A DNA stretch of 33,800 nucleotides. Source: Thermoleophilia bacterium. GTDB taxonomy: Bacteria; Actinomycetota; Thermoleophilia; Gaiellales; Gaiellaceae. Shown here one piece after another: positions 19,201 through 29,259 of this stretch (position 1 is its first letter; each line of letters starts with the position of its first letter). The stretch spans positions 1 through 33,800 of the forward strand of contig JACVRM010000003.1 in assembly GCA_014534415.1 (NCBI GenBank), in the 5' to 3' direction. The position numbers and the translations under genes were made by a program. The notes under the pieces are model-generated. The model was given only the letters and a program-made list of their open reading frames with translations. It had not been told where the DNA came from and did not search any database.

Positions 19201-19806
19201 ATGCCGGTTGCCATCATAGGCAACATGGTTGGGCAGGTCCTGAGCGTGCGCGGCCGGCGCCTCGTGGCGCTGGCCGCCTGTCTCGCAATTGCGTTCGTGG
19301 TCGGCGCACGGCATTTCGCCGGGGCGCGCGCTCCGGCGGCGGCCCCGGTCGCGCCGGCAATCGCCGTCGCCGAAGAGCCGCGCGCGCGTCTCACGGTGCA
19401 CGTCGTCGGCGCTGTCCGTCGCCCCGGCCTGTATCGCTTCCGCGACGGCGGCCGCGTGGCAGACGCGGTCCGGCGCGCCGGCGGCGCGACCCGGAAGGCC
19501 GACCTCTCGCTGATCAACCTCGCAGCGCCGCTCGCGGATGGGCTCCAGGTCGTCGTACCACGGCGCACGCCGGTGGCTGCCGGCGGGGCGGCAGCGGCGG
19601 CCGCTGTTCCCGGCGGTCCGGTGCACCTGAACACCGCGACGGCGGAGCAGCTGGACGAGCTGCCGGGCGTTGGCCCCGTCACGGCCGAGCGGATCATCGA
19701 CTACCGCGAACAGAACGGCGGCTTCACGTCGGTCGACGAGCTGGACGCGGTGCCCGGCATCGGGCCCGCACGGCTCGAGACGCTGCGCGAGCTCGTTGCG
19801 CCGTGA
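19201..19806 (+). CDS. comEA: ComEA: competence DNA receptor with SLBB and helix-hairpin-helix domains
   Basis: Membrane-anchored DNA-binding protein that receives double-stranded DNA outside the membrane during uptake. The 201-residue protein has a membrane anchor at about residues 20-38, an SLBB-type domain (VHVVGAVRRPGLYRF, about 64-120), an Ala/Gly linker and a C-terminal double helix-hairpin-helix domain (LNTATAEQLDELPGVGPVTA, then VDELDAVPGIGPARL). ATG 19201 has GGAG 7 bases upstream; ATG 19225 is an alternative. It overlaps comEC by 4 bases (GTGA). Together they form the core DNA-translocation pair, but pilus genes are not in this window. Confidence 0.93.
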   Translation: MPVAIIGNMVGQVLSVRGRRLVALAACLAIAFVVGARHFAGARAPAAAPVAPAIAVAEEPRARLTVHVVGAVRRPGLYRFRDGGRVADAVRRAGGATRKADLSLINLAAPLADGLQVVVPRRTPVAAGGAAAAAAVPGGPVHLNTATAEQLDELPGVGPVTAERIIDYREQNGGFTSVDELDAVPGIGPARLETLRELVAP

Positions 19807-22085
19807 CAGCGTTGCTGGCACGCGCCGGTCCGCATACCGCGCTCGCGGCGTTGTGTGCCGGACTCGCATCGGCGAACGTCGTCCGCGCACCCGACAGGCT
19901 GGTTACAGCGGCCCTCGCGGCGATGCTGATCGCCGCCACCTCGAATGTCTCCGCGAGGCGACGAATTCCCCTGCTCGCGGCGGGCCTTGCGCTCGCCGGG
20001 GCCGTCTGGGGAGGCGCGCGCCTCGACGCGCTCGACAGCAGCCCGCTGAGCAGCGAGGTCGGCCACGCCGGCCGCGCGCGGGTCGTCGTGACCGGGCCGG
20101 CGCGCCGCTCGCTGTTCGCGCTGCGCATTCCGGGTGAGGTGCGGCAGTTCGGGCGTCGGGCGCTGCGCGAGCCCGTGCTTCTGCAGCTTCCGCTCGGGCG
20201 GGCGCCGCCGCAGGGGACGATCGTCGAGGTCATCGGCGAACTGCGCGCACCGCGCGGGCCGGTCGGCGGCTTCGACGAGCGGGCGTACCTGAAGCGGCGA
20301 GGCATGCACGTGGTGCTGCGGGCGTCGGCTTGGCGGGCCGTCGGCCGCCGAGGCGGCCTCGCCGGCGCGGCCGACCGGCTGCGCCTGCGCGTCGCGCGCA
20401 CGATCGCGCCCGGACTCGGCGGCGAGCGCCGGGCGGTGGTCGCCGGCGTCGTGCTGGGGGAGGACGAAGGGCTTTCCCGCGATCTCGCCGACGCGTTTCG
20501 CGCCTCGGGTCTCTACCACCTCCTCGCAGTCTCCGGACAGAACATCGTGCTCCTCGGTGGAGGAGTGCTCGCGCTCGTCTGGCTGCTCGGGCTCCCGAGG
20601 TGGCTGGGGCACCTGGCTGCGATCGCGGCGATTCTCGGGTATGTCGCCGCGGTCGGCTGGCAGCCGTCGGTGGTTCGTGCCGGCATTGCCGGCGTGCTCG
20701 CCTCGCTTGCCTGGCTCGCCGCTCGGCCACGCGACCGCTGGTACTTCTTCCTCGCCGGCGGCGCCGTGCTGCTGGCCTGGAATCCCTACGCGCTGCTCGA
20801 GCCCGGCTTCCAGCTCTCGTTCGGCGCCGTCGCGGCGATATTCGTCGCGGTCCCGCGTCTTCAGCGGCGGCTCGAGGGCTACCCGCTGCCGCGGGGTGTG
20901 CGCGAGGCACTCGCCGTGTCGACCGCCTGTGGAGCGGCGACGGCGCCGATCCTGCTCTGGCACTTCGACGCCGTGCCGATCTACGCCGTCGTCAGCAACC
21001 TGCTCGCCTTCCCAGCCGTCGGGCCGCTTCTGGGTCTCGCGCTCGCTGCGGCAGCCGTCCACCCGCTTTCGCCGTCGCTCGCCTCCGTCCTGGCCGCGCT
21101 CGCAGGCTGGCTGGCCGCGTACGTCGCCGGCGTCGCCCACGTGATCGCGGCCCTGCCGCACGCTCAGGTCGGGACGGGAAGCGCGCTCGTGATCGCTGCC
21201 TGCGCGGGTGGCCTCGCGCTTGCCGTGCACCGCCGTCGCGAGCGCCCGCTGCTGCTCGCCGCCGCGATCCTGATCGCCGCCGTCGGGATCGCCTGGCGAA
21301 CGTGGCCGGACGAGCCGTGGCCGCCGCCGCCGCGAAACGGCCTACGCGTCACGGCGCTGGACGTGGGCCAAGGCGACGCCACGCTGCTCGAGGTGCCGGA
21401 GGGCGCGGTGCTCGTCGACGAGGGCCCGCCCGAAGCCCGCGTCGCCGAGCAGCTTCGCCGCCTCGGCATTCGCCGTCTGGCGCTCGTCGTGCTGACGCAC
21501 CCATCGCGCGACAACATCGGCGGGGCCGTCGACGTGGTTCGCGACCTGGACGTTGGCATCGTCGTCCAGCCGGATCTGCCGTTTCCGAACCCGTTCGGCC
21601 GCCCGGCGCTCGCCGCCGCGCGGGAGCGCGGCATTCCCGTCGCCGTCGCACGGGCCGGGCGCGTCTTTCGGGTCGGCCGCCTGCGCCTGAGCGTGCTCTG
21701 GCCCGACGGCACGGCGACCCCCGGCGCCAACCCCAACGACCACGCCACTGTGCTGCTGGCGTCGTACGGCTCTGTAGACGCGCTCCTGCCGGCCGACGCA
21801 GAGTCGAACGTGACGCTCCGCCTTCGCCCGCCGCCCGTCGAGATCCTCAAGGTTGCCCACCACGGTTCGGCCGACGACAACCTCGGCGAGCTGCTCGCCG
21901 CGACGCGACCGCGCGTGGCGATCATCTCGGTCGGCGCGCGCAACGACTATGGGCATCCGGCCGCGTCGACGCTCGCGGCACTCGACGCCGCGCACGGGCT
22001 CGCGGTGTACCGCACGGACCGCCACGGACGTGTCTCGGTGGACGGGAACGGCCAGCGCCTCTGGGTGAGAACCGAACGGGAGTAG
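19803..22085 (+). CDS. comEC: ComEC/Rec2: DNA-uptake channel with a degenerate MBL-like domain
   Basis: Polytopic membrane protein thought to pass single-stranded DNA into the cell. The 760 residues comprise an N-terminal DUF4131 part, the Competence domain (LLAVSGQNIVLLGGGVLAL, about residues 239-257, and many membrane segments), and a C-terminal metallo-beta-lactamase-like domain (ALDVGQGDATLLEVPEG onwards). In that domain the usual HxHxDH-type motif reads THPSRDNIGG (H566 to N571), so two ligands appear lost, while KVAHHGS and the GHP motif remain. The frame is open far upstream, but the GTG in a GTGA overlap with comEA fixes the start. Confidence 0.93.
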   Translation: MTALLARAGPHTALAALCAGLASANVVRAPDRLVTAALAAMLIAATSNVSARRRIPLLAAGLALAGAVWGGARLDALDSSPLSSEVGHAGRARVVVTGPARRSLFALRIPGEVRQFGRRALREPVLLQLPLGRAPPQGTIVEVIGELRAPRGPVGGFDERAYLKRRGMHVVLRASAWRAVGRRGGLAGAADRLRLRVARTIAPGLGGERRAVVAGVVLGEDEGLSRDLADAFRASGLYHLLAVSGQNIVLLGGGVLALVWLLGLPRWLGHLAAIAAILGYVAAVGWQPSVVRAGIAGVLASLAWLAARPRDRWYFFLAGGAVLLAWNPYALLEPGFQLSFGAVAAIFVAVPRLQRRLEGYPLPRGVREALAVSTACGAATAPILLWHFDAVPIYAVVSNLLAFPAVGPLLGLALAAAAVHPLSPSLASVLAALAGWLAAYVAGVAHVIAALPHAQVGTGSALVIAACAGGLALAVHRRRERPLLLAAAILIAAVGIAWRTWPDEPWPPPPRNGLRVTALDVGQGDATLLEVPEGAVLVDEGPPEARVAEQLRRLGIRRLALVVLTHPSRDNIGGAVDVVRDLDVGIVVQPDLPFPNPFGRPALAAARERGIPVAVARAGRVFRVGRLRLSVLWPDGTATPGANPNDHATVLLASYGSVDALLPADAESNVTLRLRPPPVEILKVAHHGSADDNLGELLAATRPRVAIISVGARNDYGHPAASTLAALDAAHGLAVYRTDRHGRVSVDGNGQRLWVRTERE

Positions 22086-22094
22086 GCTCTCGAG

Positions 22095-23048
22095 GTGGCT
22101 GCCGAGCCGCTCGCCCCTGTCTACTTGCTGACCGGGAGCGACCGCCCGAAGATCGCGCGGGCGCTCCAGCGCCTCCGTGCCCGGTTCAGCGGCGCGAGCA
22201 TCGAGCACCTCTTTGCCGAAGGCACGAACGGGCCGGATGCCGTCGCGGCGTGCAACGCTCTCGGGCTGTTCGGAGGAGGCGGACGGCTCGTCATCGTCGA
22301 AGGCGTCGACCGCTGGAAGGCCGCCGACGCCGCGGCCGTTGCCGAGTACCTTGCCGACCCGACGCCCGAGACGGTTCTCGCGCTGGTGGCCGAGGCGGTC
22401 ATCCCCTCGCTCGCCAAGGCGGTCGCGCACGGCGGCGAGGTGCTCGCGTGGGACGTTCCGAAGCGGCGGCTGCCCGCGTGGGTCGCCGAGCAGTTTGCGC
22501 GGGCGGGTGCCGACGCCGACCGGGACGCGTGCGAGGCGCTCGTCGCGATCGTCGGCGAGAACCTCGATGCGCTCACGGCCGAGATCGACAAACTCGTGAC
22601 GTGGTCGGGCGGCGAGCCGGTCCGCGCCCGCGACGTAGAGCTGCTCGCCGTCCACGCTCGCGAAGCGCCGTCGTGGGCGCTCTCCGACGCGTGGGGTGAG
22701 CGTGACACGGCCGCCGCACTTGCGGCGTACGACGCGGAACTCCACCGGACGGAGCCGTTCCTCGTCGGCGCGCGGCTCGCCTCGCACGTCGCGATGGTTC
22801 GCTCGGCGCAGCGGCTCGCCGCGGCCGGCCGGTCGAGCCGCGATATCGCGAAGGCTCTCGGCGTCCACGAGTTTCGCGTCCGCAAGGGGCTGGCCCACGC
22901 TGACCGCTATACGCCGGGCGAGCTGGAGGCGGCGGTCGTCCGCCTGGCCGAGCTCGACGCCGCGCTGAAGGGCGGCAGCCGCCGGCCGGCGGAACTCGAG
23001 CTCGAGCTGGCGCTCGTCGACGTGACGCGCGAGCGCGTGCCCGCGTAA
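22095..23048 (+). CDS. holA: DNA polymerase III delta subunit (clamp-loader subunit HolA)
   Basis: AAA+-like subunit that opens the beta sliding clamp. The 317-residue protein has the delta pattern: N-terminal PVYLLTGSDRPKIARAL, then FGGGGRLVIVEGVDRWK near residues 57-73, VGENLDALTAEIDKLVTW in the middle domain, and the C-terminal collar with GVHEFRVRKGLAHA. Like other delta subunits it lacks a Walker A motif. It follows comEC by 9 bases, the same order as comEC-holA-rpsT in Bacillus. No Shine-Dalgarno sequence precedes the GTG; TAGGCT (22083-22088) lies 6 bases upstream and overlaps the comEC stop, so a leaderless transcript is possible. Confidence 0.92.
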   Translation: MAAEPLAPVYLLTGSDRPKIARALQRLRARFSGASIEHLFAEGTNGPDAVAACNALGLFGGGGRLVIVEGVDRWKAADAAAVAEYLADPTPETVLALVAEAVIPSLAKAVAHGGEVLAWDVPKRRLPAWVAEQFARAGADADRDACEALVAIVGENLDALTAEIDKLVTWSGGEPVRARDVELLAVHAREAPSWALSDAWGERDTAAALAAYDAELHRTEPFLVGARLASHVAMVRSAQRLAAAGRSSRDIAKALGVHEFRVRKGLAHADRYTPGELEAAVVRLAELDAALKGGSRRPAELELELALVDVTRERVPA

Positions 23049-23128
23049 CTGCTCGCACGCTGCCTCGGCCGCGATCGAGTGCCCGACCTGCTGCCGGTTT
23101 CGTCGTGCGGTAGACGCTGGCTGCTCGG

Positions 23129-23392
23129 CTAGGAGCGGGGCCCGACGAGCCGCGCTGCCTGCGCCTTCTTGCGTGCCGCGAGATTACGGTGGATCGCGCC
23201 GCGCGCTGCGGCGCGGTCGATCCACTGCTGAAGCCGGCGGTGCTCGGTCGCGATCTTCGGCGCGTCGCCCTCCTCGACGGCAGCCGCCAGACGCCTGGTC
23301 AGCGTCTTGACCGTCGAGCGGTAACGGAGGTTCTCGAGCCGCTCGCGCGCGGTCGTCCGAACACGCTTCTTCTGCTGCTTGATGTTCGCCAT
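23129..23392 (-). CDS. rpsT: Small ribosomal subunit protein bS20
   Basis: Primary 16S rRNA-binding protein of the 30S subunit. From ATG 23392 the product is 87 residues: MANIKQQKKRVRTTARERL, then the helical LTRRLAAAVEEGD and the C-terminal AIHRNLAARKKAQAARL. This is the standard bS20 length and start; the frame is open further upstream but that part is not S20. It is convergent with holA across an 80-base gap in which I see no good terminator. Its leader carries a promoter and a hairpin right before the start codon. Confidence 0.96.
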   Translation of the reverse strand: MANIKQQKKRVRTTARERLENLRYRSTVKTLTRRLAAAVEEGDAPKIATEHRRLQQWIDRAAARGAIHRNLAARKKAQAARLVGPRS

Positions 23393-23402
23393 GGCGTGAA
23401 AA

Positions 23403-23432
23403 CGCCCGCTCAGGCGGGCGCCGACGATCGTA
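23403..23432 (-). promoter_or_regulatory. rpsT promoter -10 and leader hairpin
   Basis: On the minus strand TACGAT (23427-23432) is a good -10 box; the -35 is weak. The predicted RNA starts near 23420, at the base of a perfect 7-bp hairpin (CGCCCGC/GCGGGCG with a 4-base loop, 23403-23420). GTTTTC and the ATG follow 10 bases later. The hairpin plus T-run could stabilise the RNA, act as a weak attenuator, or be part of S20 feedback control. Confidence 0.5.
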
Positions 23433-23623
23433 GCAGAGCGTCCTGGGCGAAACGCCGCCCCGCCTCGCTGCCTCGCGTCCGGTCGGTTCCGGCGCGACGC
23501 ACGCACGCGTCACGTCGGCCGCGACGTCCGAGGCGGGAAGGCGAGGCGCGGGCGGCGGGCTGCCAGCTCGCTGCCGTGCCGCGCACGGCCAATCGGGGCG
23601 CGGGAGGCCGCGGGTGCCCTCCC

Positions 23624-23629
23624 TATACT
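23624..23629 (+). promoter_or_regulatory. murJ -10 box, leaderless start
   Basis: TATACT, five of six to TATAAT, ends 7 bases before the murJ GTG. No Shine-Dalgarno sequence is present. It is the best -10 box in the window, so this site anchors the idea that transcripts here often begin at the start codon. The -35 region is weak. Confidence 0.6.
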
Positions 23630-23636
23630 CGCGCGC

Positions 23637-25205
23637 GTGGAGACGCGGGCCAGCGCGCGCCGGCTCGCCTGGTCGACGGCGGTCTTCTCGCTCGCCACCG
23701 GGCTCTCGCGGATCCTCGGTCTCGGGCGCGAGATCGTCGCGGCGAACTACTTCGGGGCTCGCGGCCCGATCAACGCGTTCACGGTCGCGTTCCAGATTCC
23801 GAACCTGGTACGCGCGCTCGTGGCCGACGCGGCGCTCTCCGCCGCATTCGTGCCCGTCTTCAGCGAGCTGCTCGAGAAGGGCGAGCGGGCACGCGCGTGG
23901 CGGGTCGCCTCGACCGTGTTCTGGCTGCTGCTGCTGGGACTGACCGGCATCACCGCTGCCTTCGTGCTCGCTGCGCCCCTCCTCGTGCCGCCGATGACCG
24001 ACGCCTACGACGGGCTCGCCGTCCGACTCGCACAGCTGCTCTTCCCGATCGTCGTCCTGCTCGGCGTCTCGGGCGTGATCGTCGGCATCCTCAACAGCTA
24101 CGAGCACTTCACGATCCCGGCCCTGACGCCGGTCTTCTGGAATCTCGCCATCATCGCCGGGCTGGTGATCGGCGTTCCACAGGCCGAGTCGGAGAGCGCG
24201 CGCCTGTACGTCTACGCCGGGTCGATCCTCGCCGGAACGGTGCTCCAGGTGGCGTTGCCCGTGCCCTGGCTCCGCGGCCGCGACGGGTCGCTGCGGCTCG
24301 CGCTGGACCTGCGCGATCCGGCGGTCAAGCAGGTGTTCCGGCTGATGGGGCCCGTCACGTTGAGCCTCGGGCTGATCAACGTCAACGCGGTGATCGGCAC
24401 GATCTTCGCGGCGCGGCTGATCGACGCCACCATCGCGCCGAACGCGATCGACAAGGCGTTCCGCGTGTACATGCTTCCCCAGGGCATGTTCTCGGTGGCC
24501 GTCGCGACCGTGCTCTTTCCGGCGCTGTCGCGCCTCGCGGCGCGCCGCGACCTCGACGGCTTCCGCGCGACCGTCTCGCTCGGACTGCGGCAGATCAACT
24601 TCCTGCTCGTGCCGGCCGCCGCCGCGTCGGCGATCCTCGCGGAGCCGATCGTGCGGCTCCTCTATGAGCGCGGGCGGTTCGACCCGGATCAGACGACGGT
24701 GGTCGCCGGCGCACTGGCCGCGTTCTCGCTCGGGCTCGCCTTCAACGGGATGATGCTGATGCTGAACCGTGGCTTCTTCAGCCTCCAGCAGCCGTGGCTG
24801 CCGACCTGGGTGGCGCTCGGAAACGTCGTGCTCAACGTCGCCCTCTACGCGGCGCTCTACCGCGTCGGCGTCTGGGGGATTCCGCTCGCCGTGTCGCTGG
24901 CGAACGTCGCCGGCGCTGCGATGCTCCTCGTCCTGATGCGACGGCGACTCGGCCGGATCGACTTCCGGTCGATCGTGGCGTCGCTCGCCCGCGTCCTCGT
25001 CGCGGCGGCGGCGCTCGCCGGCGCGGCGTACGGCGTCTGGTGGGCACTCGACGACGCGCTCGGAAGATCGTTCGGCGCGCAGTTGGCCTCTGTCTCGGCC
25101 GCGCTCGCCGCCGGCTCCATCGTCTACCTCGTGATGTGCCGCGCACTCGGGGTGCGCGAGATCCAGGCGCTACTCTCTCTGCGGGCCCGCTTCCGACGGG
25201 CCTGA
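23637..25205 (+). CDS. murJ: MurJ/MviN lipid II flippase
   Basis: Integral membrane protein of the MOP exporter superfamily that flips lipid II for peptidoglycan synthesis. The 522 residues contain about 14 hydrophobic segments. Typical MurJ stretches are RILGLGREIVAANYFGARGPINAFTVAF (split here as a continuous N-terminal motif near residues 22-50), NLVRALVADAALSAAFVPVF, LPQGMFSVAVATVLFPALSR and LYERGRFD. The GTG at 23637 is probably also the transcript start. It lacks the large cytoplasmic kinase-like extension found in mycobacterial MviN. lepA follows after 7 bases, so both may be one unit. Confidence 0.94.
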   Translation: METRASARRLAWSTAVFSLATGLSRILGLGREIVAANYFGARGPINAFTVAFQIPNLVRALVADAALSAAFVPVFSELLEKGERARAWRVASTVFWLLLLGLTGITAAFVLAAPLLVPPMTDAYDGLAVRLAQLLFPIVVLLGVSGVIVGILNSYEHFTIPALTPVFWNLAIIAGLVIGVPQAESESARLYVYAGSILAGTVLQVALPVPWLRGRDGSLRLALDLRDPAVKQVFRLMGPVTLSLGLINVNAVIGTIFAARLIDATIAPNAIDKAFRVYMLPQGMFSVAVATVLFPALSRLAARRDLDGFRATVSLGLRQINFLLVPAAAASAILAEPIVRLLYERGRFDPDQTTVVAGALAAFSLGLAFNGMMLMLNRGFFSLQQPWLPTWVALGNVVLNVALYAALYRVGVWGIPLAVSLANVAGAAMLLVLMRRRLGRIDFRSIVASLARVLVAAAALAGAAYGVWWALDDALGRSFGAQLASVSAALAAGSIVYLVMCRALGVREIQALLSLRARFRRA

Positions 25206-25212
25206 TCTCTCC

Positions 25213-27007
<1,795 letters not shown>

Positions 27008-27015
<8 letters not shown>

Positions 27016-28135
27016 CGTCCGCCACCTGTACGTGCACCTGCCGTTCTGTGCGCACCGCTGCGGCTACTGCGACTTCGTCACCGTGGTGGGACGACGTGGC
27101 CAGCATGCCGCCTACGTGGACGCGCTGCTCGCCGAACTGACGCTGGAGCGGGATCTGCTCGCGCCGGCCCTGGAGACGCTCTTCCTCGGCGGCGGGACAC
27201 CGACGTTCACGGAGCCGGCCGTTCTGGCGCGGCTCCTCGCGGCGCTGCCCGACGCGCGGGAGGTGACGGTCGAGGCCAACCCGGAGACCGTGACGCCCGC
27301 GCTTGCCGCGCTGCTGCGAGAGCACGGCGTCAGTCGCGTGTCGCTCGGGGCCCAGAGTTTCGAGCCGCGCCTGCTGGCGACGCTCGATCGCGCGGCCGGC
27401 CCCGACGACGTCCGGCGCGCCGTCTACGCTCTGCGCGATGCCTGTTTTGACAACATCTCGCTGGACCTGGTCTACGGGATTCCCGGTCAGAGCGCCCCCG
27501 ACCTGGATTCCGATCTGGCGGCGGCGCTCGCGCTCGAGCCGGAGCACCTGTCGTGCTACGAGCTCGAGGCGAAGCCTGGCACGCGTTTCACGCACGCCCA
27601 CGCGGAGGAGCTCGCCCGCCAGGCCGCCGCGATGGAGGGCTACTTCGAGCGGGTCGTGGAGACGCTGATCGGGGCCGGCTACCGCTGGTACGAGACGGCC
27701 AACTTCTGCGTGCCGGCCGGGCATGCCGGGGGTCGCGACCTGCGCGCGCAGCACAACCTCGGCTACTGGCGTGGCCGCGACTACCTCGGGCTCGGCATCG
27801 GCGCCGTTTCCACGGTCGCCGGGCGCCGGTGGCGCAACGCACCGAGCCTCGGCTCGTACGTCGGCATGCTCCGCTCGGGCTCGCGTCCACGGCGCGAGGT
27901 CGAGGTGCTGCCGCCGGCGACTCGACGGGCCGAGCAGGTACTGCTCGGGCTGAGGCTCGACGAGCCACTTCGGCTGGCGCCTGTTGCGGAGGCGGTCGAC
28001 GCGGCCGGTTGGGAGCGCGTCGAGCGGCTCGGGCTCGCGGAACGTCGACGCGACGAGCGCGGCGAGGAGGCGATCGCACTGACGCAGCGCGGGCGGTTCC
28101 TCGGCGGCGCGGTGACGGCCGAAGTGCTCGCGTGA
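27008..28135 (+). CDS. hemW: HemW, radical SAM heme chaperone
   Basis: Radical SAM protein related to coproporphyrinogen III dehydrogenase (HemN) but thought to carry heme to respiratory enzymes. The 375-residue protein has YVHLPFCAHRCGYCDF with the cluster Cys at 14, 18 and 21, FLGGGTPTF, EANPETV, and the HemW-type motif HNLGYWRGRDYLGLGIGA. The N-terminal extension and extra catalytic residues of HemN are absent, which favours HemW over HemN. The GTG start has GGAGG 11 bases upstream, inside the lepA end. Confidence 0.93.
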
Positions 28136-28170
28136 CCCATATTTTGCCTGCTCAGCACCCATAAAATGGG
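28135..28170 (+). promoter_or_regulatory. hrcA promoter with overlapping dyad and direct repeat
   Basis: TAAAAT (28162-28167) ends 7 bases before ATG 28175 and is the likely -10. It lies inside the inverted repeat CCCAT-AAA-ATGGG (28158-28170). A related sequence ACCCATATTTTG (28135-28146) occurs exactly 22 bases upstream of ACCCATAAAATG (28157-28168), nine of twelve positions identical. This AT-rich patch stands out from its surroundings. Two sites two helical turns apart over the promoter suggest a repressor site, possibly for HrcA itself; it is not the CIRCE consensus. Confidence 0.5.
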
Positions 28171-28174
28171 CGAG

Positions 28175-29206
28175 ATGGGCACCTTCCCGATCGAGTTGAC
28201 CGAGCGGCAGCGCGCCGTGCTGCGCCGCGTCGTCGAGGATTACGTAGCGACGGGGCAGCCGGTCGGCTCCAAGCACCTCGTCGAGAGCGCCAGCCTGAAG
28301 GTCTCAGCCTCCACGGTGCGCGCCGAGCTCGCCGAGCTGGAGGCGTTCGGGCTCCTCACGCACCCGCATACGTCGGCGGGGCGCGTCCCCACGGAGCGCG
28401 GCTACCGGCTGTACGTGGACGATCTGCTCGTTCGGCTGGGGCGCCCGGCCGGCTTCCCGCTCGACCTGACCGACGCGCGGGGCGAGGTCGAGACGACGCT
28501 CCAGGCGACGACCGAGGCGCTCTCCGAGCTGACCCGACTGCTCGCACTCGTCTCCGCGCCGCCGCTCGACGCCGCGACAGTCCGCCACGTCGAGGTGCTC
28601 CTGCTCCAGCCGCACGTGCCGATGGTGGTCGTGATCACGTCGACGGGTGGCGTCAGCAAGCGCGTCTGGACGGTTGAAGATGTGGTTGACACAGGGCTCG
28701 CGAAATGGGCCGCTGAATACCTCAACGAACAGGTCGCCGGCGTCAAGCTGGGCACGCACGCGCTCCGGCAGCGGTTCGAGGACCCGACGCTGTCGCCGCG
28801 CGAGCGGACGTTCCTGCAGCTGCTCTGGCCGGCGTTCACCGACCTCGCCGACGACGAGCGGCGCCTCTACGTCGGCGGCACCGCCACGCTGCTCGACGAG
28901 TTGCGCCTCGAGGACCTGGCGGGCTACCGCGACCTGGTCGACGTGCTCGAGAAACGGGCGGCGCTGCTCGAGATCCTGGCCGGCGTGCTCGACCGCGAGC
29001 GGCCGATCGTGAGGGTCGGAGACGAGCTCGCCCATCCCGGACTGCGCGACGTCGCTCTCGTCGGCGCCGGCTACGGCGTGCTCAACCAGACGCTCGGCGC
29101 CGTCAGCCTGCTCGGCCCGCTGCGGATGGACTACGAGAAGGCGATTCAGTCGGTACGAGCGGCGGCGACTGAGCTGTCGCGCTTCGCCGAGGCGTACTAC
29201 AACTAG
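28175..29206 (+). CDS. hrcA: HrcA heat-inducible transcription repressor
   Basis: Repressor of class I heat-shock genes. The N-terminal winged-helix domain is clear: LTERQRAVLRRVVEDYV, GQPVGSKHLVE, then SASTVRAELAELEAFGLLTHPHTSAGRVPTERGYRLYVDDL (about residues 8-85). A longer GAF-like domain follows, ending with LLGPLRMDYEKAIQSV, which is typical of HrcA. From ATG 28175 it has 343 residues. ATG 28166, three codons upstream, overlaps the -10 box and is less likely. grpE and dnaK are not next to it; dnaJ follows after 53 bases. Confidence 0.95.
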   Translation: MGTFPIELTERQRAVLRRVVEDYVATGQPVGSKHLVESASLKVSASTVRAELAELEAFGLLTHPHTSAGRVPTERGYRLYVDDLLVRLGRPAGFPLDLTDARGEVETTLQATTEALSELTRLLALVSAPPLDAATVRHVEVLLLQPHVPMVVVITSTGGVSKRVWTVEDVVDTGLAKWAAEYLNEQVAGVKLGTHALRQRFEDPTLSPRERTFLQLLWPAFTDLADDERRLYVGGTATLLDELRLEDLAGYRDLVDVLEKRAALLEILAGVLDRERPIVRVGDELAHPGLRDVALVGAGYGVLNQTLGAVSLLGPLRMDYEKAIQSVRAAATELSRFAEAYYN

Positions 29207-29259
29207 CGGAGCGGTCACGCGGCGCGCAGAGAGCAGCCTGACGGCGGAGCTACGCTTCG

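Noticed and set aside
18168..19802. Open frame running 545 codons upstream of comEC
   Set aside because: It is antisense to the DUF4349 and sigma genes and out of frame with comEA. The comEC start in a GTGA overlap explains the real gene.
23049..23128. Possible tRNA or small RNA between holA and rpsT
   Set aside because: No cloverleaf, no TTCGA-type T-loop and no good hairpin. It is just an 80-base convergent gap.
23393..23636. Extra small gene between rpsT and murJ
   Set aside because: The open frames here are upstream extensions of rpsT or Arg-rich frames without start signals. The 244 bases are accounted for by the two divergent promoters and the rpsT leader; I see nothing else.
28131..28175. 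CIRCE element at hrcA
   Set aside because: Neither half of TTAGCACTC-N9-GAGTGCTAA is present. AGCACC occurs once, without its inverted partner.
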